A stretch of 64,000 bases of DNA from Prevotella sp. oral taxon 299 str. F0039 (lineage in GTDB: Bacteria; Bacteroidota; Bacteroidia; Bacteroidales; Bacteroidaceae), in assembly GCF_000163055.2 (NCBI RefSeq), contig NC_022111.1, forward strand, positions 1,550,001-1,614,000, given 5' to 3'. Shown here one piece after another: positions 45,838 through 53,632 of the stretch (position 1 is its first letter; each line of letters starts with the position of its first letter). A program made the position numbers and the translations under genes. The notes beneath the pieces were generated by a model, which had not been told where the DNA came from, ran no database searches, and worked only from the letters and a program-made list of their open reading frames with translations.

Positions 45838-46053
45838 CTATGGTATGCTCGCTAGAGCTGTATTTGATTACCTTTTGTACAATCTGAATATGACCAAAGA
45901 AGAAATAAACGCTAACAAAGATTTGTTCCTGACGGCTCAACAGACATTACCAAACCTTGTCGAACACCTTGCGGATCTCAAACAGAGAGCAGCACAAAAG
46001 GGAAAGGCTGGATTATCAACGGACTAAAGGGGAAAATAGAAAAAGGAAAATAA
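45838..46053 (+). pseudogene. Second Rep_3/RepB-like initiator fragment (copy 2, frameshifted)
   Basis: This stretch repeats the 3' part of the fragment at 43526-43740 in the same orientation: both encode YLLYNLNMTKEEINANK, then LTAQQTLPNLVEHLADL. The similarity begins abruptly at TATGGTATGCT. Near the end copy 2 lacks a few bases compared with copy 1, so the frame runs into TAA early (…GKAGLSTD) instead of reading WIINGLKGKI; the DNA still matches to a TAA at 46051-46053. It is therefore a decayed remnant. The two copies bracket the lipoprotein and barrel genes. Confidence 0.65.
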
Positions 46054-46068
46054 CTTGCATCAGTAGAT

Positions 46069-46140
46069 ATGAACACTGGAATTTTAATGATGATCTTCGT
46101 CATCGCAATAGCCAATATTGGCGGTATTTACTATAAATGA
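46069..46140 (+). CDS. Possible very small membrane peptide
   Basis: A 23-codon frame begins with ATG 15 bp after the Rep fragment and encodes MNTGILMMIFVIAIANIGG, then IYYK and TGA. One hydrophobic segment could span a membrane, as in small plasmid-borne peptides. A perfect 7-bp hairpin (CCTCATA, AGA, TATGAGG) lies just downstream at 46147-46163. Frames of this size occur by chance, no ribosome-binding site stands out, and the call is tentative. Confidence 0.25.
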   Translation: MNTGILMMIFVIAIANIGGIYYK

Positions 46141-46189
46141 TGCGGTCCTCATAAGATATGAGGTATAAGAAGATTTTAAAAACGTGTGT

Positions 46190-47356
46190 CTACTTGTTTC
46201 TATTGCGATAACATTGAGGAGTTGTGCCCTTTCTTGCTTTGAATAATTGTGAAAAGCTTCCGTAATTATTGATTCCAAGTTGAATGATGATGTCGCAGAT
46301 TGGAAGGTTAGTTGTTTCTAATAAAGACGCAAAATAGTCTATCCTACAATCTATAATATAGTGATATACCGATGTTCCTGTGGCTTCTTTGAAACGTATC
46401 TCAAGTAAACGACGAGACAATGGCACTTGTGCAAGAATGTCTTTAACATTGATAGAATGGTTGATGTTGCATTTAATGAAATCTAATACTTGTAAGATAT
46501 ATTTGTCTTTTGTAGCAAATATGTCTGAAGAAGCATTGTTAATAACTGATACAGGTTTAATGTAAATATTGTGATTACTACGAATTAGCTCTTTGTTTGT
46601 TATAGATTTTTCTATAAATTGAGCTGTTTTATAACCTCCATCTTCAATATCTAATCGAATAGTTGATAGCTTTGGGTCGGATAAGTCGGCAATCATTTTA
46701 TCATTATCAACTCCTAATATGGCAATGTCTTGTGGCACTTTTATACCTGATAGTCTACACACTTCGAGTGCATTGTTAGCTTGATTGTCATCACAACAAA
46801 ACAAAGCAGTATGAGATGGTAGGTTTTTTATCCAAGAAGAGAGTTTAGGTAGATCGTCAAACCAAAAAGAATCAAGCTTTTGGTTGTCGTATATAAAAAT
46901 ATTATTGTTTATTCCTTGCTGTATAATCTCTTGTTTATAGCCCCAAAAACGTTCATCACTCCATACGATGTTTCTATATCCAAGAAATGCAAAATGCTTG
47001 AAACCACGTTGCAAAAAGAAACGTGCAGCCATCTCACCAGTAGCAATGTAGTCGCCAGTTATATTGGGAATAGAATTGAAACGTTGCTTAAAATCTTGCG
47101 CAATTACTGCTATTCCGTGCTGTAAAAGTAGTTCTATGTTGTCGTTTTGCTCAAATCTACCAATAATTGCATTGGCTTTCCAGTTTAATGCCCATTGAAC
47201 TACACCTTCTATGCCATATTGTTGTTTATAAGAAGGGGGCATACGGCATATAACCCACGATTCTTGAGACTGTTCTTTGGCATATTTTTGTACGCCTAAA
47301 AGCAACGAATGCGAGTAGGTTTCTGTGAAATCTGTTAAGAAGATGATGCGTATCAT
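46190..47356 (-). CDS. XylR-type regulator (LacI-like sensor with AraC DNA-binding domain)
   Basis: The 388-residue protein joins a periplasmic-binding-protein-like sensor (about residues 1-270: IIFLTDFTETYSHSLLLGVQKYA, then DIAILGVDNDKMIADLSDPKLSTIRLD, a LacI-family hallmark) to an AraC-type double helix-turn-helix (about 285-385: LAQVPLSRRLLEIRFKEATGTSVYHYI and SFSQLFKARKGTTPQCYR). This is the layout of XylR from E. coli and of many Bacteroidetes sugar regulators. An in-frame ATG at 47395 is possible, but 47356 places the start at the sensor's first strand and 36 bp behind a promoter box. It may control PUL 2, which has no regulator of its own, but this is inference. Confidence 0.87.
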   Translation of the reverse strand: MIRIIFLTDFTETYSHSLLLGVQKYAKEQSQESWVICRMPPSYKQQYGIEGVVQWALNWKANAIIGRFEQNDNIELLLQHGIAVIAQDFKQRFNSIPNITGDYIATGEMAARFFLQRGFKHFAFLGYRNIVWSDERFWGYKQEIIQQGINNNIFIYDNQKLDSFWFDDLPKLSSWIKNLPSHTALFCCDDNQANNALEVCRLSGIKVPQDIAILGVDNDKMIADLSDPKLSTIRLDIEDGGYKTAQFIEKSITNKELIRSNHNIYIKPVSVINNASSDIFATKDKYILQVLDFIKCNINHSINVKDILAQVPLSRRLLEIRFKEATGTSVYHYIIDCRIDYFASLLETTNLPICDIIIQLGINNYGSFSQLFKARKGTTPQCYRNRNK

Positions 47357-47392
47357 GATTGGATAGATGTATAGCTTTAGGGTTTCGTATTG

Positions 47393-47400
47393 CAAATTTA
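47393..47400 (-). promoter_or_regulatory. -7 promoter box of the XylR-type regulator
   Basis: TAAATTTG on the minus strand, 36 bp before the ATG at 47356. Confidence 0.5.
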
Positions 47401-47442
47401 CAGAATGTAGGGTAATTATTGCACAATAAAATGCAAAATTCC

Positions 47443-47469
47443 CTTATTAACTATGGTGAAGTTAATAAG
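47443..47469 (-). terminator. Inverted repeat behind the PPDK_N-domain gene
   Basis: Ten-bp arms CTTATTAACT and AGTTAATAAG with a 7-base loop, about 95 bp after the stop. On the minus strand only a broken T tract (ATTTTGCATTTT) follows, so termination is possible but weak. Confidence 0.4.
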
Positions 47470-47564
47470 AGAATGTTATAAAATTATAATATTGTTGTTG
47501 AGAATTTGCAACGTAGAAGTTATTTGATTGCCATGTTCTTTCTTTTTGTTTAGGGTGTTAGCAC

Positions 47565-50534
47565 TTAGCTGATTAAAGGAAAAAGCACTGCACCTTCCTG
47601 ACATTTTCCGTCCATTACTATTCTAAGAGGATGTGGAAAACGTACATGTCGCACATATTTAGTCTCTTCAACAGCAGGCATTTCGTCGAGAATTTGTTGT
47701 TGAATGAATCCTTGTTTGCTGTTTTCATCAATCGTAAAGTAGCCTACTCCAAAACTAGTTAGGTTTTGAAAGAAGTGCGTTCCCTGACTAGGTTCGATGC
47801 GATAATTCGTAAGTGAGGTCTCAATAATGAGCTTTGCTGCGCTAATATGAGGCCATTTAACTGGTATTCCCAACCAATGATCGCTCGAACCCCATCGTCC
47901 TGGTCCTATAAGAATATAGTTTTTGTTCTCATCTGCAAAGCTTTTGTTCAATCGTTCAATGTCGTTTGCAACGTAATAGTTATTGGCGGCAGTGAAAGAA
48001 TCGTCTGTTTTAACATACACAATATCTGTGATATCATTGATAATGCCGTGTCCTAACGAGTTGTGTGAGCGTAAAACACATTGCGAATCGTCTATTTTTG
48101 TTACGTCTTCGCTTAACATTTGCTTGCTATCCACAATGGGTCTTATTTGCAATAGATATAAACTTCCCGTTCTATCTTCGTTGATGTTGCAGGCAAACTC
48201 AATTTCAATGGGTCGTTTCATCGCATCTGCTCCACAGCGTTGAGCAATTTGTAGCAACTCAGGAAGTGGGAAAACGCCTTGTTGAAGCACGCCTGTAAAA
48301 GAGATAATCTTACGCCCTTGTGGGTAAAAACCTTCACGAATGATTTGGTCGTAGGCATCGTATGTAGATGAAATATAGGTTAAAGAACCATGGTTTTCAG
48401 CCTCTTTCACCCGCAAATTCTTGATATTAAAACCATCGTCTACCTTAAATAACAAATCAATATCATTAAGATCGAGTGCATTAAAGCGTGTTTGCGTTTC
48501 TCGAAGAGCTATTTCTGTTTCACTTGTTTGTAGCACTTGGTGTGGATGATGTGGCGAAACACGAAGCGTTAAGCCTCCATCTACAATGTATTTACCCAAT
48601 CCTAATGCCAAAGAAGCAATGCCTTCTTCTGCCATTTCGTTGCCAATGGGGTAGTAGTTGATAGATCTTAACACCCCACTAATGGTTGGATAGAAGTAGT
48701 GGTCGTAGGTTTTGCCCACCACTTCTTGCAGAATCACAGCCATTTTCTCTTGGTCTATCACATTACTTGTAGCCGTCATATAAGCCTTTGAGTCCTTATA
48801 ATACACCGAAGCATACACCCCTTTAATGGCAGATTCGAGCATATTGAGCATCAACTCTTGATTGTTGAGATGCGGAATCATGTAAGTTGAGTATATACCA
48901 GCGAATGGTTGGTAGTGAGCATCTTCCAAAAGCGATGACGAACGAATGGCTATTGGGGTGTTAGTGGCTTTAAAGAAAGTGATAAAGTCTTCTCTTAACT
49001 GTTGTGGAAGCTCCGCTTTTAAGAAGTGATTCAATATCTCTTCGTCCGAAATATTGCTTAATGCAATGTGGTAAAGATTGTTCTTCTCCATAAATTGGTC
49101 GAAGATATCAGTACAAAGTACCAGCGTTTTGGGTATTTGTACACTCACTCCTTGCCATTGTTCGAACTCAGTATTGGTTTTAATGATATTGTCTAAGAAT
49201 GCAAGACCTCTGCCTTTTCCGCCCAAAGAACCCTCTCCAATGCGTGCAAAGTGTGCATATTGGTCGAATTTATAGCGGTCGAAGACAGCCACAACACCGA
49301 TATTCTTCATGTGGCGATATTGAACTATGGCGTCAAAGATAATCTGTCGGTGCGTATCAACATCTTGTAATTTATGCCAAGTGATGTCTTTTAAGAATGC
49401 AGATACAGGAAATATGGCTCTAGCACATAGCCAACGACTCATGTGATTGCGTGATATATGGTAGTGCATAGAGTCGTTTGGAATGGTGAAGATATTATCT
49501 TGAAGTTCCTTTAGCGTACCAATTCGCATAATTTCCTTTCGTGTTTTTGGGTCACGAAAGATGAAATCGCCAAATCCCATGTGCTCTTCCATGAGGTGAC
49601 GGAGGTCTAAACTCATCTTTTTAGAGTTCTTATCTACGAATCGGAATCCAGCTTTCTCTGCCTTTTCTCTATTCTCCGACTCTGCACTTTGCATGATAAG
49701 CGGTATATATTCGTCGTATTTCCTAATCTCAGTTAACAGCTTTAAGCCTGCTTCTGGGTCTTTTTCGCCCTTAAAAGGAAAGCGTGCATCGCTAATAACA
49801 CCAAGAGTATTATCACGATATTTATTGTATAAAGCAATTGCCTCTTCATAAGTACGAGCCAAAACCACTTTTGGGCGACCACGCTGGCGTAGAATTGCAG
49901 CATGACGATTTAACGCTTCGGTAGATAAACGCTTACTTTGTGCTAGAATGAAACTATATAAATGGGGGAGAATAGACGAGTAGAAGCGAATAGAGTCTTC
50001 GACAAGTAGAATCATTTGAACACCTGCTTCTGCAATGTCTTGTTCGATATTCATCTTGTCTTCAATCAGTTTTATGATTGAAAGAATGAGGTTTGTGTTG
50101 CCTAACCAGCAGAAAACATAATCGAAAATACTTAAATCTTCGTTCTGCATACGCTTTGTTATACCGTGAGAAAAGGGCGTTAACACAACACATGGGATAG
50201 TTGTGAACTTGCATTTAATGGCTCTTGCCACGTCGAAAGCATCGTTGTCGGCATTACCAGGCATACAAATAACAAGGTCTATATTGGTTTTTTCCAATAT
50301 ATCTTCAGCCTCTTCTATAGTACTCACCTGCGTAAATGTAGGCGGATAGCGCATTCCAAGCTCCATATACTCATTGTATATCTTCTCTTCAATGCGCCCA
50401 TCATCTTCAAGCATAAAGGCATCATAGGGGTTAGCCACAATCAAAACGTTATAGATGCGTCGCATCATTAAGTTGGCAAAGGTCACATCTTTAAGATAAA
50501 ATTTGCTCCATTGGTGTTGCGGTTGATTAGTCAT
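47565..50534 (-). CDS. Large protein with receiver-like domains and a PEP-synthase-type ATP-binding domain
   Basis: The 989-residue cytoplasmic protein is usually annotated in Bacteroidetes as a PEP synthase. Residues about 28-155 and 170-335 look like two receiver-type domains (NVLIVANPYDAFMLEDDG; MILLVEDSIRFYSSIL). From about 440 the PPDK_N ATP-binding domain is recognisable: GSLGGKGRGLAFLD, PIAIRSSSLLEDAHYQPFAGIYSTY, ASLALGLGKYIVDGG and YLLQIRPIV. The phosphohistidine swivel domain and the PEP/pyruvate barrel of true PEP synthases are absent, as the sequence ends soon after. It therefore cannot complete that reaction alone; its role is unknown. A repeat element fills the gap to the upstream lrgB gene. 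Confidence 0.8.
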   Translation of the reverse strand: MTNQPQHQWSKFYLKDVTFANLMMRRIYNVLIVANPYDAFMLEDDGRIEEKIYNEYMELGMRYPPTFTQVSTIEEAEDILEKTNIDLVICMPGNADNDAFDVARAIKCKFTTIPCVVLTPFSHGITKRMQNEDLSIFDYVFCWLGNTNLILSIIKLIEDKMNIEQDIAEAGVQMILLVEDSIRFYSSILPHLYSFILAQSKRLSTEALNRHAAILRQRGRPKVVLARTYEEAIALYNKYRDNTLGVISDARFPFKGEKDPEAGLKLLTEIRKYDEYIPLIMQSAESENREKAEKAGFRFVDKNSKKMSLDLRHLMEEHMGFGDFIFRDPKTRKEIMRIGTLKELQDNIFTIPNDSMHYHISRNHMSRWLCARAIFPVSAFLKDITWHKLQDVDTHRQIIFDAIVQYRHMKNIGVVAVFDRYKFDQYAHFARIGEGSLGGKGRGLAFLDNIIKTNTEFEQWQGVSVQIPKTLVLCTDIFDQFMEKNNLYHIALSNISDEEILNHFLKAELPQQLREDFITFFKATNTPIAIRSSSLLEDAHYQPFAGIYSTYMIPHLNNQELMLNMLESAIKGVYASVYYKDSKAYMTATSNVIDQEKMAVILQEVVGKTYDHYFYPTISGVLRSINYYPIGNEMAEEGIASLALGLGKYIVDGGLTLRVSPHHPHQVLQTSETEIALRETQTRFNALDLNDIDLLFKVDDGFNIKNLRVKEAENHGSLTYISSTYDAYDQIIREGFYPQGRKIISFTGVLQQGVFPLPELLQIAQRCGADAMKRPIEIEFACNINEDRTGSLYLLQIRPIVDSKQMLSEDVTKIDDSQCVLRSHNSLGHGIINDITDIVYVKTDDSFTAANNYYVANDIERLNKSFADENKNYILIGPGRWGSSDHWLGIPVKWPHISAAKLIIETSLTNYRIEPSQGTHFFQNLTSFGVGYFTIDENSKQGFIQQQILDEMPAVEETKYVRHVRFPHPLRIVMDGKCQEGAVLFPLIS

Positions 50535-50541
50535 TGTTTTT

Positions 50542-50673
50542 TGATGGTTATGCTTTTAGATTGTAATAAGATAGTTTTTTCCCCGTAAAAGGATAGCTAT
50601 TGCTGTGTAAAAGGATAGTTATTACGATGTAAAATGATAGCTTTTGTTATATAAAAGCTATCTAATTCATTTT
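50542..50673. repeat. 22-bp tandem repeat element, six units (copy 6 of 7)
   Basis: Units start at 50542, 50564, 50586, 50608, 50630 and 50652. The middle four are very similar to each other (TAAAAGGATAGCTATTG, TAAAAGGATAGTTATTA, TAAAATGATAGCTTTTG) and carry GATAG instead of the CAATGC core of other copies; the outer two are weaker. The element fills almost the whole gap between the lrgB stop (50681) and the next gene's ATG (50534). Confidence 0.88.
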
Positions 50674-50680
50674 CAAAGGA

Positions 50681-51379
50681 TTATAAAAGACCCATTAGTC
50701 GTAATAAGGTGGGAGCTAATAACGATGTGAAAATACCATTAAGAATGATTCCTAAGCTGGCAAAAGCACCATATTTAGGACTGTGAATCATGGCAGTTGA
50801 GGCTCCTACAGCGTGAGTTGCCGAGCCCATTGATAAGCCTTGAGCGATAGGACTATTGACATGACCATAGTAAAGCGTCTTAAATCCCATTATAGCACCT
50901 AGTATTCCAGTGATAACAACAACGGCAGCGGTAAGTGCAGGGATACCTCCTATAGATGTAGTGACCTCCATTGCGATAGGAGTTGTTACCGATTTGGCTG
51001 CCATAGAGATAACAACAAGCTTTGATGCACCAAAGATTTTCGCCACAAGAACAGCACTAACCACTCCCACACAGGTGCCAATAAACTGGGCTACCATAAG
51101 TGGAAACCACAAACGTTGTATGGCTTTAAATTGCATATACAAAGGAACCCCAAGAGCAACAACGGCAGGTTTGAGCCAAAACTCAATGAGTTGGGCATTC
51201 TCTCGATATACAGAAAAAGGAACTTTGGTTATCTTTAAATAGCAAATAATTACAACAATGGCAACGAAAATAGGATTAAGTAAAATCCAGCCAGTGCGTT
51301 GTTGTAAACGACGAGCGCAAAAAAACGCACCAAAGGTGAGTGCTAATATAATATATTGGTTAGAAAAGAAACTTGCCAT
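50681..51379 (-). CDS. lrgB: LrgB family membrane protein
   Basis: The 232-residue protein has about six to seven hydrophobic segments and the LrgB pattern: WLKPAVVALGVPLYMQF, SVTTPIAMEVTTSIGGIPALTAAVVVITGILGA and the GSATHAVGASTA motif. LrgB works with LrgA in a holin-like or small-metabolite (pyruvate/glycolate) transport system at the inner membrane. The gene begins 2 bp after lrgA, so they are co-transcribed. A repeat element follows. Confidence 0.93.
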   Translation of the reverse strand: MASFFSNQYIILALTFGAFFCARRLQQRTGWILLNPIFVAIVVIICYLKITKVPFSVYRENAQLIEFWLKPAVVALGVPLYMQFKAIQRLWFPLMVAQFIGTCVGVVSAVLVAKIFGASKLVVISMAAKSVTTPIAMEVTTSIGGIPALTAAVVVITGILGAIMGFKTLYYGHVNSPIAQGLSMGSATHAVGASTAMIHSPKYGAFASLGIILNGIFTSLLAPTLLRLMGLL

Positions 51380-51381
51380 AA

Positions 51382-51783
51382 CTATTCTTCTTTTTTGCTT
51401 CTTCTTTGTTTTCTAGTCTGAAGAATTTTATTTTTAATAATTATTCTTTCTATTTTTATCACCAATTGATGGGCTTGTCCGGTGGCAATAAGTACACTAA
51501 TGGTACTGATAACCGTTGCCATGATAATTGGAATAAATTCTTTTTGAATTAAATCTAAATACAACATGATAGCTACTCCTGGTGGAACAAAGAAGAAACC
51601 AAGGTTAGATATCAAAAATTCTGATAGTTTTTGAACCCACGAAAGTTCTACGATATTGAACTTTAAGAGGGCTGTTAGCGCAAGCATTCCAATGATACTC
51701 GAAGGCAGTTTGATGCCCGTTAGCCAAACAATAAACTCGCCTATGGCTAAGCAACCAAAGATAATAAAGAATTGTCGTGCCAT
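51382..51783 (-). CDS. lrgA: CidA/LrgA family membrane protein
   Basis: The 133-residue protein has four hydrophobic segments, with FIIFGCLAIGEFIVWLTGIKLPSSIIGML (the family's LPSSIIGM-type motif) and FFFVPPGVAIMLYLDL, both typical of LrgA/CidA. It forms the small subunit paired with LrgB. The tail is basic (RKQRRSKKEE). It is the first gene of a two-gene unit; a promoter box and a palindrome are found upstream. Confidence 0.92.
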   Translation of the reverse strand: MARQFFIIFGCLAIGEFIVWLTGIKLPSSIIGMLALTALLKFNIVELSWVQKLSEFLISNLGFFFVPPGVAIMLYLDLIQKEFIPIIMATVISTISVLIATGQAHQLVIKIERIIIKNKILQTRKQRRSKKEE

Positions 51784-51842
51784 AATTATAAAGGTGTTAC
51801 CCTTTTATTTAATGTTATCTTTTGTGTTATTTATTCTTATTC

Positions 51843-51863
51843 GATAGGTCTTTGATACCTATC
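51843..51863 (-). promoter_or_regulatory. Palindrome at the lrgA transcript start (possible operator)
   Basis: GATAGGT and ACCTATC, 7-bp perfect arms with a 7-base centre, just downstream of the TAACTTTG box. It could be an operator or a leader hairpin. Confidence 0.4.
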
Positions 51864-51868
51864 ATGTG

Positions 51869-51876
51869 CAAAGTTA
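51869..51876 (-). promoter_or_regulatory. -7 promoter box for lrgA-lrgB
   Basis: TAACTTTG on the minus strand, 85 bp before the lrgA ATG. Confidence 0.5.
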
Positions 51877-52074
51877 CAATTAAAAAGTTTTGTGTACAAC
51901 TTATTTTTCATGAACTTCAAAATAGTAAGGTTAATTCTTTTGATGTAGTTCTTTTCTTTGTTTTGAATCAAGTTTGATGGTAATAAAAAATGGAAAACGA
52001 GAGATTTAAGGGAGTAATGATGTAAAAGAATAATGTTATTTGTATTCATTTCGTATTGTTTTATCTATAAAATG

Positions 52075-52082
52075 TATCTTTG
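52075..52082 (+). promoter_or_regulatory. -7 promoter box for the sugar transporter
   Basis: TATCTTTG; the ATG at 52225 is about 140 bp downstream, leaving a long leader. Confidence 0.5.
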
Positions 52083-52224
52083 CAACGCAATTTTACATTC
52101 TGTTGACTAAAGAGAAACAAGGAGAATGAATACAAACGATTATTTATGTATTGTTTTTTTTGTTTTCAAAAAGAGAATGGTGGCAAAATAATCGCAATGA
52201 AAAGAACAACGAAGCTATATATTA

Positions 52225-53457
52225 ATGAATACGACTAGTGATAAAAAACAATACAAACTCACCGAACAAAAGTATGTCATACCATTCGTAATGATTACAG
52301 TTTTGTTCTTTTTATGGGGCTTTGCACGTGCCATATTAGATGTATTAAACAAGCATTTGCAGAACGAATTAGGCATCACTATCACCCAATCGGCATTAAT
52401 TCAGGTTACAACTTATTTGGGATATTTCCTCATGGCAATTCCTTCGGGATTGTTTATTAGTAGATTTGGATATCGAAAGGGTGTAGTTCTAGGGCTCATT
52501 CTCTTTGCCATTGGGGCATTTACCTTTATTCCTGGAGTGTATGTAGGTGGCTTTAATGTTTTTCTTCTTGCTCTTTTCATTATAGGTTGTGGCTTAACTT
52601 TCCTCGAAACAGCAGCCAATCCATATGTAACCGAATTGGGTTCGCCTCAAACAGCCACAAGTAGATTGAATCTATCTCAATCGTTTAATGGCTTAGGCAG
52701 CTTGTTTGCAACATCAATCGTGGGACTTTTCTTCTTTCGAGAAACAAGCTTTTCACATGCAGAAGTAGTATCGAGAGTCGGCGATGTGTTTGTTCCTTAT
52801 GTCATTTTAGGCATAATTGTGCTTTTAATTGCATTCTTATTCTCTCGTGTTGAGCTTCCCGAAATACCTCATAATGATAATCTACATAACGAAAGTTTGG
52901 GTAAATCACTAACTCAACTCTTTAAATTCAAGTCGTTTACCTTTGGTTTAACAGCTTTGTTAGCTTACGAAATAGCCGAAATCTCAATCAATAGTTATTT
53001 TATTAACTTTGTAACAGGAATGAACTGGATGAGCGATAGCACAGCTTCATTGTTGCTAACGCTTGCTTTAGGCTTTTTTATGGTGGGTCGTTTCTTGGGT
53101 AGTTACATTATGAAACGCATATATCCCAAGCGTGTTTTGGCTCTTTGTGGAGTTGGATCTGCTATTTGTTGTTTGGTTGTTCTGCTTAATCAAAATATAA
53201 CATCAATGGTTGCATTGCTTGGAATATATCTTTTTGAGGCAATAATGTTCCCCACTATCTTCTCTCTTGCATTGCAAAACTTAGGTGGTTTAACCAAAAG
53301 AGCGTCGTCGTTGTTAATGATGACACCAATAGGAGGATGCGGTTTTTTGCTCATGGGTTATCTTGCAGATCATACAAATCATACCATTCCTTTTATACTA
53401 CCATTGATTGGGTTTTGCATAGTGGCATGTTATTCATTTTTTCTTAATAAAAAATAA
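52225..53457 (+). CDS. Sugar MFS transporter (FucP/NagP-like)
   Basis: The 410-residue inner-membrane protein has about twelve membrane helices and the FucP-group start VIPFVMITVLFFLWGFARAILDVLNKHLQ, followed by FLMAIPSGLFISRFGYRKGVVLGL and the hallmark GCGLTFLETAANPYVTELG. Members import fucose, GlcNAc, glucose or galactose with protons. It lies near PUL 1 (hexosaminidase) and PUL 2 products in function but not in the same operon; the substrate is not known. It is a single gene with its own promoter box. Confidence 0.9.
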   Translation: MNTTSDKKQYKLTEQKYVIPFVMITVLFFLWGFARAILDVLNKHLQNELGITITQSALIQVTTYLGYFLMAIPSGLFISRFGYRKGVVLGLILFAIGAFTFIPGVYVGGFNVFLLALFIIGCGLTFLETAANPYVTELGSPQTATSRLNLSQSFNGLGSLFATSIVGLFFFRETSFSHAEVVSRVGDVFVPYVILGIIVLLIAFLFSRVELPEIPHNDNLHNESLGKSLTQLFKFKSFTFGLTALLAYEIAEISINSYFINFVTGMNWMSDSTASLLLTLALGFFMVGRFLGSYIMKRIYPKRVLALCGVGSAICCLVVLLNQNITSMVALLGIYLFEAIMFPTIFSLALQNLGGLTKRASSLLMMTPIGGCGFLLMGYLADHTNHTIPFILPLIGFCIVACYSFFLNKK

Positions 53458-53554
53458 GAGCTTGAATAAATACTAAAACAGAGTTATCTTGTGTAAAATA
53501 AAACGCAAAAGGGCTTTTTTTATGAAAAGAAATATATAAAAAACAATATTATTC

Positions 53555-53586
53555 TTTGTTAGGAAAGAATTAAAATGTTAACTTTG
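53555..53586 (+). promoter_or_regulatory. Consensus promoter of the aldolase gene
   Basis: TTTG at 53555-53558, a 20-bp spacer and TAACTTTG at 53579-53586, matching both boxes. Leader about 42 nt. Confidence 0.65.
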
Positions 53587-53632
53587 CAACACTAAGATAA
53601 ATATAAACTATTCATTAAAAATAATTAAGAAT

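Larger units (their letters stand above)
51784..52224. other. Divergent control region between lrgA and the sugar transporter
   Basis: Contains a minus-strand promoter box (51869-51876) with a palindrome at the predicted transcript start (51843-51863), and a plus-strand promoter box for the transporter (52075-52082) with a leader of about 135 nt. Nothing else stands out. Confidence 0.6.

Noticed and set aside
43240..46053. Calling the cassette an insertion sequence or conjugative element
   Set aside because: No transposase, integrase, relaxase or terminal inverted repeats were found; only the two rep fragments mark the borders.
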